A DNA stretch of 64,000 nt, from contig CM065310.1 of NCBI GenBank assembly GCA_033032175.1, positions 4,836,001-4,900,000 of the forward strand. The letters run 5' to 3'. Position numbers and translations under genes: made by a program. Source of the DNA: Saturnia japonica (Eukaryota > Arthropoda > Insecta > Lepidoptera > Saturniidae). Each line of letters opens with the position of its first letter. Position 1 is the first letter of the stretch. Under the pieces are notes generated by a model that did not search any database, had not been told where the DNA came from, and saw only the letters and a program-made list of their open reading frames with translations. Positions 1 through 10,025 of this stretch are shown here, piece by piece.

Positions 1-325
1 AGACCTCGTTTGTTCTAACTTATATCACTTGCGGTGCAGGCACGTGAACGCTTGCAATGGGCTGCTCCGCAAGTTAAAGTCACTCAGCGAGCTATGGGAA
101 AATATGTTAGGAGTTCCTCTAAAGGATAAAATTCATATTGAAAATGTACGTCACAGAACCAAAAAGTAAGCAAGCTTAAATGGCAGTGGGCAAGAAGTTC
201 GGTCCTAATGAGGTTGTTAATATATACATTATGCAAGGCTATTATGTAGGCTGTAGTAAACACTTAAGATCAGTTAGACTGCATGCCTGTTTCCTAGTTT
301 ATACATACCAAAAATCTTCAGATAA
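1..325. other. No gene recognised
   Basis: AT-rich sequence before the first dispersed repeat. No long open frame, splice-flanked exon or RNA gene is visible. Confidence 0.5.
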
Positions 326-876
326 CTAATAAAATTAAAGTATCTGTTTGTAATGCCAAAATAATCCCTTTTTACTAAATGCATATAAATGTTTAAACGG
401 TACTTTGAAGAAAAAACGAACTTTTACAATTGATCTATCTGTCTGTCTTGAAACGGTTGGACCAATTTTCATGGAACATTCACTGGCAAATAGCTGAGGT
501 TATAAGGAGTAACTTAGGCTACATTTATTTTGGAAATATTAGGGTTCCGCTAAAATAAAATAAAAAAGTTGTCATGGTGAATCAATTAGGGCGCTTAATT
601 GATGGCTTATGCTCAGTAAACCATAAGAGATATATCAAAATAATGTATATTTGTAGACATTAAAAAGATCTACAAAAAGTTAATAATAATAATAATTTAT
701 TAGTGACCATATTATTATTATTATTAGTTAATAACAGTATGTCTATCTTCTAAAAATCACCCACAATAAGCATTTTTATCTTTAAAATAACCGGGAGCGG
801 AGGTAGCACAATTCGCACGTGTGCCCGATCGACGGGATTATGTACTCCACGCGAGTGCAGCAGCGAGCACAACTAG
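326..876 (+). repeat. Lepidopteran dispersed repeat, Helitron-like 3' end (copy 1)
   Basis: This segment aligns by eye with 53002-53700 in the same orientation. Shared blocks include a 'tctgtttgtaatgcc' start, a 'cggttgg-ccaatttt' block, 'gtgaatcaattagggcgc' and 'aataagcatttttatc'. It ends in CTAG followed by T at 873-877, as Helitron 3' ends do. No protein is encoded. The class is inferred from the CTAG end. It could instead be a non-autonomous element of another type. Confidence 0.55.
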
Positions 877-2161
877 TAATAAATATAACCAATATTTGTA
901 AAGGATTTATTTTCTTTTTCATATAAATCGTTAGTATGGAGGAAAAATTTCAAATTAAATCAATTTCTAGCAAAAATTTTACACATACACGCTTATTATT
1001 AAATAAACGTAATGTAAACGTCACATTTAACTAAACAGTTATAACCGCATTTCAAGATCAAAGCAACACTCTACGAACCCCGACAAACCTCAGTAAACCT
1101 CGAAAGGGTTGCTCTGAACATTGAAAAAACTTATGGGGTGCTTTCGAAAATCGCGTTAGGGAGTCCCACGGCCCCTTTCGTAAAGTAGCAAAGTTCCCTC
1201 AATTAAATAGATGACTTTGTAAAATAAATCGAGTTTTCTCAGGCCTCAGCCATCAGCCGAAGTGACGTCGAGTAGTAAATTTTATTAGGTTGAGAGAGAA
1301 AATGATTAATTGATTTTCTGTGTCGAGGCGTAGCGTGTAACGAATGACAAACAAAATTTTCACAGGATGATTCGTGTTATTTTTTACTTTGTATTTTTAA
1401 ATGTTATGGAACCTTTTATTAAATTTATCTCATAAATTGTGATGTCTCGAATTAATTTTTAAAATTAATTATAAAATGATTATACATATTAAGTCTCTGT
1501 GTCGCGATTGTATGAATGAATGAATGGTTATTAATCAAAAGAATAGGTGCTTTATTGCACTTTTTAGTTTTTAAGAATTTTCTTATACTAAATTGCTGAA
1601 TTATATAAAACAAATGTCAGAGTTGGTAGGGCAAATTGAAAAAATAAACATGAGCAAACACAAATAAAAATAAATAATGTACTAAATAATTATTAATAAA
1701 TTTCTACATTTTAAGTAAAATAAATAAATATGTGGACACAATTTCATACACGGCCATTAAATTCCAATTTAAGCAAAGCTTGTATTATGGTACCTAAATA
1801 GCTGATAACATGCATACCTCATATATACTAATATAATAATCTATACTGTATTCATAATAAGTATATGCGTAATTTATTAATGACATTTATACGAAATAAA
1901 ATCGGTTTAAACAGATAAGTCTTTATTGCTATTTCAAAAATGACTCGTCTACATCCCCGAAGTTGAACCGTTCTATAGAAAGTCAAGTAGCTAGAAACGA
2001 TCAGAGATATCTCCTGAGATTAATCCCCGATTAATGTGAAATTAAGTTTCGGATAAGTGAGATGGAAAACAATAATTAAGAATTGAATTTCATTTTTGAA
2101 TTACTTCGACGGGTTATGAAATCCGTTTAAATGGGCATTAAGGTATAATTGATGACGTTTA
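877..2161. other. Intergenic, no gene recognised
   Basis: AT-rich sequence with a slightly GC-richer patch at about 1070-1200. A short (ATGA)n run at about 1511-1526 resembles the tail of a LINE 3' end but is too short to assign. Confidence 0.45.
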
Positions 2162-2169
2162 ATGAATCT

Positions 2170-2310
2170 AATATTTGGGCGACCGAGCTTTGCTCAGTGT
2201 GTTACAAAAAAAAAACACCTATCTAGGTATACATGGAATGTAAAACATTATCTAAATGCAAAGTTTCATCCAAATCATTGGAGCCGTTTCCGAAAATATA
2301 TATACAAGAA
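2170..2310 (+). repeat. Degenerate dispersed repeat with 'gggcgaccgag' head
   Basis: The block 'tttgggcgaccgagctttgc' followed by 'atccaaatcattggagccgt' matches a repeat style common in moth and butterfly genomes. It has no coding capacity. The class is not determined. Confidence 0.35.
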
Positions 2311-2635
2311 TTGCTCACTTAATATAATACGATTTATAGTTATGCTTTTTATTTATATGTTAAATATATTTCTGTAAATAAATTTATGACTGCTTTATGT
2401 TGTGTCAATGTATATTTTTAAAGGTTATTCTCAAAGGTTAAGTTTAAGTTATTCTACAGTACACTTGATATTAAGAAAATTGCGTACATAGACAGTAAAA
2501 CCAAAATAAAAAAATCACTTACTTCTGTATTAATTTTTTTCATATAAGAAAATTGTGAAGTTAAAAAAAAGCTATGCAGTTTGTTTAACACATTCCGATT
2601 TTCTAAAATACTGCCAATGTACCCGTGTAGCATAC

Positions 2636-2835
2636 CAGATACATATCACCAGAGTGTTTGGCGATCATGGCTTCTGCTTCGCTTCTTAGGGCGGAACCGT
2701 GAATTTATAGCTTTCCTTAATAAATAGGGTATCAAATGTAATACTTTTTCAAATCTGACTGTTAGTTCCAGAGGTTAGCGTGTTGAAACAAAAAATCTCT
2801 AGAGCTTTAAGAAATTAATGTAGAGATCATTTTAG
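2636..2835 (-). repeat. Lepidopteran dispersed repeat, 'gttagttccagaggttagcgtgtt' family
   Basis: Read on the minus strand, it carries an 'aacacgctaac-tc-ggaact' block and a 'tcagatttgaaaaa' block. Relatives lie at 13080-13191, 13940-14025, 31520-31637, 38590-38700 and, in the other orientation, about 43140-43330. It is non-coding and the class is unsettled. Confidence 0.5.
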
Positions 2836-3537
2836 ATTACAATATATATATTACTATTACACGTAATTATTCAAATAATGCCCTTAGTCTCTATCGACCA
2901 TTGTTAACAAAAAAAGATTGTGTGGTTTTATGAAACCACGGTAAACTGAAACTTTTTTTCACATTATAGACATTTAACTAAAAATTCACAAATGAGTAAT
3001 AGTCTATAGACTACACGGTCAGTTGCTGCGAACTATAGGCACCGCCATCCCTATCCGCGGCCGACCGTCACGCGACATGCAACACACAGACCAAAAAGTT
3101 TGAGACGATCTAATAAAAGTTTCACTTTAAAAATGACCATGTATTGAACCATGAACATTTAAAAGCCCTCTGTTTTAAATCAGCATAAATGTTTTCTGAA
3201 TCTGAAGCAATGTAAAGATGCTAATGTAATTTATTCATCCTCAAGGTAAGCTTAAAATGGACGTATCATAACGAGGTGACGGATGAAAAGATTTAGGCTT
3301 GATCTCTAGAGACACAATGTAGATACGAACAGTAGGATAACGTCTATTGAAAAATTTACTTTTAACTTATAATACATATATTCATATCATATTTATTACT
3401 TTTTTGAATACCTACTTACGACTTGAAATTTTACGACAAAGAGTTGCATTTGTTGAAGGACTAATACATCAATAAATTGCAATTAATACAATAAAAATTA
3501 CATAAATTATATTACATATAACCATGGAACACCTTCT

Positions 3538-3670
3538 AATCCCATTTTACTATATGTATATAAAAAATGTTAATTTTTTTTTTTGAAACAAGATTTTGTT
3601 CAATATTTTAATAAACTGAAAAGCTTGCAACGCGTATTATATTTATTTAGTTTAAATTCCGCATTGTGTC
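3538..3670 (+). repeat. Dispersed repeat, copy without the pogo-like insertion
   Basis: This segment matches 7834-7864 plus 8279-8369, the sequence on either side of the MITE at 7865-8278. Shared blocks include 'aatcccattttactatat' and 'gaaagcttgcaacg', then 'tatatttatttagt' and 'taaattccgcatt'. It therefore represents the empty-site version of that repeat. A 97-codon frame runs over it, but the codons are low-complexity and I do not regard it as a gene. Confidence 0.6.
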
Positions 3671-4102
3671 AATTTTTTATATATATTTTTTTTCATATTG
3701 TCCTCCTGTATTTTTTACAGTTTAGATCAGCGTATGCTGGTTTAGATAAACGACGTATATATAAAGTTGATTCGTTATTATCTATAATTTTTATAAGCAT
3801 ACTGGCTGCCTTCATTGTATATGAACACAAAGAGAAATCATTAGCAAGATGTCCATCAATCAAAGTGAAATGCTGAATTTAAAAATATATAAATAAGTGA
3901 GAGAAAAAAATATGAAAGAATTTCGAAGCGGTAATTGGGAAATGTTTTTCTTACATTAAGACGATTTTACATGGGTTTGATTAGGATTTATTACTTTAAT
4001 AGACTAGTGATCAAGATGTTTTATTAAAATTTAAGGTAGGTCTAGGTTAGAATTATCAGGATTAATCAGGTTATATCCAGTTTGCGAGTGACTGTTGCTT
4101 AC

Positions 4103-4326
4103 TCAATAGCAGGCCGTACTCCTTATTTCGCATTTCTCAATAGAAAAGCCGTAGCAGACTTCGCAAAATTTCCCTTCAAATGGCAGATTCGTATTATGTA
4201 GCAGCCATGACGTACCAAACACAACCTGATTTTGATATTTGGAAGCGAATGTTTCAGCAATTTCTGCTATCGCCTTGATCTTGCCGAATACGAAATTAGT
4301 GAGCGGAATTATCACAATACTTATAT
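4103..4326 (-). CDS. Possible terminal coding exon of an unknown gene
   Basis: A 74-codon frame runs from a splice-acceptor-like site (TGTTACAG on the minus strand, AG at 4328-4327) to a stop at 4103. The frame is richer in GC than its surroundings. The C-terminus is cysteine-rich (FCEVCYGF and EKC and TACY), as in small secreted proteins. An AATAAA signal lies about 80 nt downstream on the minus strand (4025-4020). The incoming phase needs one base from an upstream exon, so it cannot join directly to the signal-peptide exon at 9413-9480. At least one more exon would be needed and I could not find it. I recognise no family. It may be a chance frame. Confidence 0.27.
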
Positions 4327-5564
4327 CTGTAACATATCTTGGTAGCCACCGCTGTTAATAGTTTAATAACTCTGCTCCGGTGGATGGCATATATGCCAAT
4401 TTTTACGTACATTTCTGTATCTTTGAGACCCGAAGAGTTAAATTAAATACAAACAATTGCTAAGTTATAAAAAAATCATAAATTATAGTAAACTCTAATC
4501 TGTTATTTCTTACTAAAATATAATCTCATCATTTGTCATCTGCAACTGACGTGCAAATGATCCGATACGTGCAGATGTAACCAGCCTTCATGGGCTTTCG
4601 TCGCGAAAGTTTGTGCTGCCTATCTGCTATCATTCCGGTGGAGTTAGTTGCACAGTGCTGAAATTGAGTACGGAGACTTTATGATCCAAAGAAGGTCTAT
4701 CGTAAAAACATTAGTGGCCGATGCATCATAAATTTTGACTCGAAATATCTGAACATTAAAATTAAGACCATTTTGGATTATTGTTCGGTAATTCATTTAA
4801 AATCACAAAGCCGCTAATATGACCACCGCCTTACCGAATTTACTTTGAGCGAGTAAAACGTTCGAAGCTTTGGCACGCAGAGCTTCGTAGCGATTAATGC
4901 AAATAATAATAAAAATAATAATATATGCCCATAGCATAATAATGCAAAATTATGTTATGATAAAATATTTATTTACGAAGATGCTTCATCAGATGAAAGA
5001 TGAGATTTATTTATTTTGCATCCTTACACTTTAAAAATTACGTTTTATTTTAAGAAGCTTTTTCCAACAAGTGAAGGATAATGTAGGACTTATGTCTTAT
5101 CAAAATAACAAAAGAAAGGCAGAGGATAGGGAACAGTTGTAATTGCTCTATCAACAAGAGCTGAGTTTTTAAAACAAAGAAGAAGATAAAAAACTAATTT
5201 ATTAAGAACGACACACAAACAAAACATTGCGTTTATTTCAATAACAATTTTCATCACCGAATGTATACTGTACATACATAAATTATGTAGTTTTCATCGA
5301 ATTCCGTTGTTTGTTTAATTAATGCTGGTCATTATTACAAATAATTTGTGTTTTGTCGACGTCCGAACGCGAATTACGGCCAGTTTATGTAAATGAGATT
5401 AAGAGAATTAATCGAAATCCAATTAAATTCAAAACGTGTAGTTGAAATAATTAACATAAATTCATACATTATGCTGTTTTACTAGTTTAGCAGGAAATAT
5501 AAATAGTATTTCTTTCTTGACTGCAACGTAAACGAGAGATAGAAAAGATAGATAATAAATAAAA
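4327..5564. other. Intergenic, no gene recognised
   Basis: AT-rich DNA. A cysteine-containing frame on the minus strand near 4550-4690 has no convincing splice context, and I do not call it. Confidence 0.4.
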
Positions 5565-5830
5565 GCCCAGTGGTAGCGTGTACGAACAGCGCGTCAATCG
5601 ACATGGGTTTGAATGCCAGCAATGAGTCTGAGCTTTCTGTGAAGGAACCATAGCACATATCATGGTGGTAGTGTTATTGTAATGCTCGCCTGGCTATCTT
5701 CCACCGTTAAGTTGGAAATCTATCGCCAAGCATCTACAGGCTTGCTCCGTCCGGCAGCTGCACTTGAGAGTCAGTTTCACCACTGCGCTTAGCGTGTCAT
5801 CATCTTGGGTCGCATCATCGCTTGATCAAA
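5565..5830 (+). mobile_element. Degenerate tRNA-derived SINE-like segment
   Basis: A 'gcccagtggtagcgtgt' block resembles a pol III A box. A 'gggtttgaatgcc' block about 35 bp later resembles a B box. The segment is GC-richer than its flanks. It is too diverged to assign to a family. Confidence 0.35.
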
Positions 5831-5961
5831 ATATTTTAAAAAATCTTTCTTATGACGTATGCTCCATTGACTATGAAATTAATGCAATTTTCTGTTATAT
5901 GTACCTTCTTGGTAAATAATTTTCACTATAGCACTACGTGTCTAGTAAAATATATATTGTC

Positions 5962-6051
5962 ACCAAGCCTGGTGAAGCTGTAAAAGCCGTTTGAGGCTTC
6001 AGGGTACTTATGGGTAAACAGTACAGTGAGTTCGAAAAAAAAAAATATATA
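5962..6051 (+). mobile_element. 3' end of a non-LTR retrotransposon with poly(A) tail
   Basis: The block 'ggtgaagctgtaaaagccg' followed by a short unit and an 11-nt A run matches the 3' end at 22226-22310. Termination in poly(A) is expected of a 5'-truncated LINE copy, but the clade cannot be fixed from the 3' UTR alone. Confidence 0.55.
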
Positions 6052-6055
6052 CACA

Positions 6056-7261
6056 TATTTATGTAATTTCTTTGTACCCTTGTTAATATATATGCCTACA
6101 GTCTATGTTATCTACGTTCACAGTAAAATATTTTTAAAGTAAGGCTTCACTCCTCTAAACGTCTGAAATAAAAACCTATAAACCACACAGCTTTAAAATT
6201 AGACTTCTAATGACGTCACACTGTATCCTACGCCAACATTCTGTGAAAAATGGTAACAATGAAACTTCCACTTTATATAATTTCAAAGCAGCTTCCTACC
6301 ATCCCTTTCTAACCGTAGAGGAAGGAGCAAGAGAAGCCAGACAAGATTAAAAATAGTTGGTGTCGCTCGAGTTGGAACTCCTCGTTATAACTGTGATGAG
6401 AATGTAGCACTGTAGTTTACGAGAAACTAGTATGAATTTATATGGGAAAAATGTATTTATTAATGTATATAATGCGATACCTTCATTAAGAGTCACCAGA
6501 CTCAACAGCAGAATCACATGTTAATGCTAGGCTCTGAACAGAAATTAAAATTTAAAAAAATCATACAACTTATAACGTCTTGGTAGACGAAAATGACCCT
6601 TTTAACAATAAACATATTTTATAAATTTGATGATATTCGATATTAATTTTAAAAGAAAAAGGGCATTGATAATGTTGAACTGTGTAACAGACGGACAGCT
6701 AAGTGATTTTGAAAGGGCTTCGTGTTTTTTTTTCATTTTAGCTATGGTACCTTAAAGAAGCAGAAAGGTCAAATATTACTTTTTTTTTATGTCATTACCG
6801 AACAATTTATGTGTACATCACATTTGATATCGATCGAGTGCTTTGTTAGTTCATGGATTACTATAATATAACCAATTACAAAACTGACTACAATACTATC
6901 TAATGGTACTATAAATATGTTGCAATTATAAAATCTGAAGGTCTTTTAATTAATAATGTTATAATATACAAGTGTCTCGGCGACTAACCGCACTTATTAA
7001 AACAGTGTAGTATTTAGTGCTCCCGGTGCCGCTTGACATGTTTTCACTTTTTCGCCCCCTTCTCACCGCTTACCCCGCTCTCCCTGCGCCCTACTGCCCT
7101 CGTCGACTCAGCTCGAGTGCTACACGAGTTTTATGTATCACGTTTTCGACTTACGGAAGGTCAAGTGCTTCTATTAAAGTCCCTGAATGTGAAATACGAG
7201 GTTTTGAACGCGTTATTAATTAAACCGTATTGTTTTCTGAACTTATGTACTTTAATCTTGA
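6056..7261. other. Intergenic, no gene recognised
   Basis: AT-rich DNA. A GC-richer patch at about 7005-7230 carries overlapping open frames without recognisable motifs. Proline- and leucine-rich composition suggests non-coding repeat rather than protein. Confidence 0.4.
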
Positions 7262-7560
7262 CTAGCGGTAGACCGCGACTCCACACGCGTTTGTTACGTT
7301 TCGTCTCGTAATTTTATTTTTACTCATTTTCTTGGAATGACTTCTACTTCCCGTGTACAAACTTGAACTCATTTGTGAACTAATAAAAATACTGTTTTTT
7401 TTTTAAGATTTCTAGAAGTTGATAAATTGATAATTAAATAAATAAATTGATCATTCTTATAACCTATTAACTATACAATAACATACACGTATAAAATTTA
7501 ATCAGATTCGGTCAAGCCGTTATTGAGTTAAATCTGGATATAGAAACAGAAATAACGATT
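7262..7560 (+). repeat. Dispersed repeat (copy 1)
   Basis: The opening 'ctcgtaattttatttttact' recurs at about 12425-12444. The closing part with 'gagttaaatc' recurs at about 12738-12750. The two copies are the same way round and share spacing of about 250-310 bp. Class unknown. Confidence 0.4.
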
Positions 7561-7833
7561 TTTTTCAGGACATATTCGTAATCAGTGTCCTTCTTCATAA
7601 ATTATGTGAATCGGGAAATTTGAAAAAAATATGTATGGACCGACAGAACTACATATTTATTAATATAGCTTACGGCCAAGGGAAAATTATGGATGTTCAA
7701 TTTATGTAGGTACTGTAGGTAAATTAGATTAATTTAAAATAGATATAACTGATCGATCAAGTGTCACGACACGCCAAATTGAGTCACTAAAAAGTCTTTT
7801 TATAACAGTAAGATCAGCCACAGTACACTTTTT

Positions 7834-8369
7834 AATCCCTTTTTACTATATATAAGTATATATTTACAGTGTAAACTCTCTATAACGAAACTCAAGGGAC
7901 TGAGCATTTTTTGTCGTTATAGAGAGTTATCGTTATATGGAGTGAACAAAAAAAAAAAAATTAACAAGAATTTTTACAATGTATGTCTTAGATAATAAAT
8001 GCTTATAAATTATTGTTTACACATATAGTCTGATAACTTTGTCTGACGTTTTTTGCTATGCCAGTACTTGTTTTGTATTATTTTATGTATTCTATTCATA
8101 TCTAGATATGTGGTGGAATCGTCTTCCTACACATTTCTTCGTAATAGAAAATGGCGTATCGCTATAAACAGTGTTTCAATATGTGGGTTTTAACGCAAAC
8201 GAACCAAGTTGGGCTCACTTCAACGTTATAGGGAGCTTATCGTTATAAATGATAACGTTATAAAGAGTTTACACTGTAATTTAAAACAAGTTTTGTTTTT
8301 GTTCAATGTTTTAATAATTTTGAAAGCTTGCAACGTGTAATATATTTATTTAGTGTAAATTCCGCATTC
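7834..8369 (+). repeat. Dispersed repeat copy interrupted by a pogo-like MITE
   Basis: The flanks 7834-7864 and 8279-8369 together match the uninterrupted copy at 3538-3670. The 414-bp MITE at 7865-8278 therefore inserted into this copy after the repeat had dispersed. Confidence 0.6.
7865..8278. mobile_element. pogo/Tc1-type MITE, 414 bp
   Basis: The ends are inverted repeats beginning TACAGTGTAAACTCT followed by TATAACG, and a TA lies at each edge, as expected for Tc1/mariner/pogo target duplication. The 'CTCTCTATAACGAAA' style is typical of pogo-like ends. There is no transposase frame, so the element is non-autonomous. A 188-bp relative at 40033-40220 shares both ends but lacks about 225 bp of the interior. 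Confidence 0.75.
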
Positions 8370-8437
8370 TCCATTTCATACTTGCGCTACAAGCTTTTTA
8401 AAACTATTGAAATTATCGATAAAAGCGTGTTTTTAAA

Positions 8438-8630
8438 AAGTTTTTGACGTGACAACGTCTTATAAATTGGTTTGCCGGGTGACACTTCAAGAAACTGCGT
8501 CACGCTCCGCTCACGTTATGCGCTCACAATGAGAGCGAGTGAGAGGCACGCGTCCCTTCCACTCGGGCATGGTTAGCCCGCCTAAGAGCGAGAGAGACAG
8601 ACATAAAGTCGTTGTCACGTAAAACTTTCG
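8438..8630. mobile_element. MITE with ACGTGACAACG inverted ends
   Basis: ACGTGACAACG at 8447-8457 is inverted as CGTTGTCACGT at 8610-8620. The similarity continues outward as aaagtttt on the left and aaaacttt on the right, with two extra bases on the left. The core is GC-rich compared with its surroundings and encodes no protein. The superfamily is not determined. Confidence 0.55.
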
Positions 8631-9406
8631 CCCGTATACCGACTTTACAGGCAACCAATTTTTTTTTCTTCGTTTTGTTCTTGGCAAACCATTTCATTTG
8701 ATATCCATGTCATAGTGGTGCATACAAATTACTGGTCCCCCATCTTTTGCATTTCGCCATATAGAAATTAGAATGACGTCACTTGCTAATCATGCATTGT
8801 CATCTAAGTTAAACGTGTATGCAAAATTTTAGCTCAATCGGTTGGGGATAACTATTTTAAAATTCTGTTGCAAGGTTTGATTTAACAAAGCAAGTTAGAG
8901 AAAAACTAGTAAAAAATCTCAAATACAGTAAAATACTAGGGTAAAGCGCAAACATGTTCTGGTTACACAAAAACATTGAAAAAAATTTTATTTAACAAAA
9001 ATATATATTTAATTATATATACACTCGTATTATATCTGGAGTGTGGTCGCAGTATGGGCTAAAGTTTACTAGCTCAACACAATATAAGAGGAATCGTGGT
9101 CTGCAAAAGATTTCTAGAATAAGTTTTACAGATTAGTAACTTGAAAGAGAAAAAGCATAGTATATGCTTATGATAGAACGAGATAGAGATACGAGACCAT
9201 TTTCGTATATCAGTCTGTATTGGCCAACGTAAATCGTTGTCAAAACAAATCCCGCTTATTTTTTGCAAGCCTACATAAAACAAGTTGAAGAAAAAAAACT
9301 AAGTGATTTGAAATCTCATTTCAATATATAATAGTTAAAAGAGTTTATTTAGCTAAGTATCAAAACAATAATAATATATAAATAGTATCGTAAAAAATTT
9401 ATAAAA
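8631..9406. other. Intergenic, or intron of a candidate minus-strand gene
   Basis: AT-rich sequence downstream of the donor site of the exon at 9413-9480. A 69-codon minus-strand frame at 9074-9283 has no recognisable motif and looks like dispersed repeat. Confidence 0.35.
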
Positions 9407-9412
9407 ACTTAC

Positions 9413-9480
9413 GTGTTGCATTTTGCAGCGACGGCCACCACCAAATTGACGGTGAGGAGAATGAGTGATCTGACTGCCAT
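9413..9480 (-). CDS. Signal-peptide-encoding exon of a putative secreted protein
   Basis: An ATG at 9480-9478, in a good context (A at -3, G at +4), opens a frame that begins MAVRSLILL and runs through a hydrophobic stretch to AVAA-KCNT. This is a textbook signal peptide with a likely cleavage after AVAA. After 22 full codons plus two bases the frame meets GTAAGT (9412-9407), a consensus splice donor, so the next intron would be phase 2. Upstream, TTTTTGTTCTAG gives a plausible acceptor (AG at 9520-9519), making the exon 9413-9518 with a short 5' UTR. The following exon was not found, so the family stays unknown. The sequence alone does not show expression. Confidence 0.5.
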
Positions 9481-9599
9481 GTTACTGCACAAGTCAACGC
9501 ATCTTCTTAATTAAATATCTAGAACAAAAATATTGCATTTTATATTACCAATGTAGATATATACAGTACAGAGAGTTTCAAAGTAAAATAAAAAAGAAA

Positions 9600-9690
9600 T
9601 GTGTTTAGTTCTTTGGCGTAACAAAACAAAAATAGCTCAAAAAAATATCCAAAAATCCAAATATCCAAAAATAGCCATCAATGATAGATA
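9600..9690 (+). repeat. Dispersed repeat with 'ttctttggcgtaacaaaac' head
   Basis: Similar to 51712-51800, where the head reads 'gttatacttcttcggggtaac'. Both continue 'aaaacaaaaat' and end near 'agccatcaat'. The head resembles the ends of the GAAGT-N-ACTTC element family described at 45401-46617. Confidence 0.4.
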
Positions 9691-10025
9691 ATGTAAATTC
9701 AATATACTGACTTAATTTTTTTTTATTCTGTTAAATAATTTAACGGTGAATAAATTATGATATAATTTAATAAAATAATATTTATTTATACAATTAAAAA
9801 AGACAGTAAAATTAATTTATATCTTTATCATTAATTATGATGCATTATGAATAATGCGCGTACAGGTCTCAATTTTACTCTCCAAAACGTGCCAAAGGAA
9901 GTTAGTGTAACTTCAAAACACGTAACAAAAATATTTGTGCATTTTTTATTCATTCTTAAACTATTTATTTCATACAGAGCGAGTTTAAGAGACATGTTCG
10001 AATTCCTTTGGAGAAAATTTACTAA

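Noticed and set aside
3583..3876. 97-codon plus-strand frame
   Set aside because: It begins within a dispersed repeat that has a second copy at 8284-8369, and the composition is that of AT-rich non-coding DNA.
4550..4690. Cysteine-containing minus-strand frame as a middle exon
   Set aside because: The phase does not connect the two exon candidates and no donor fits.
7017..7311. Two overlapping plus-strand frames in a GC-richer patch
   Set aside because: No motif, no splice sites, and the second frame enters a dispersed repeat.
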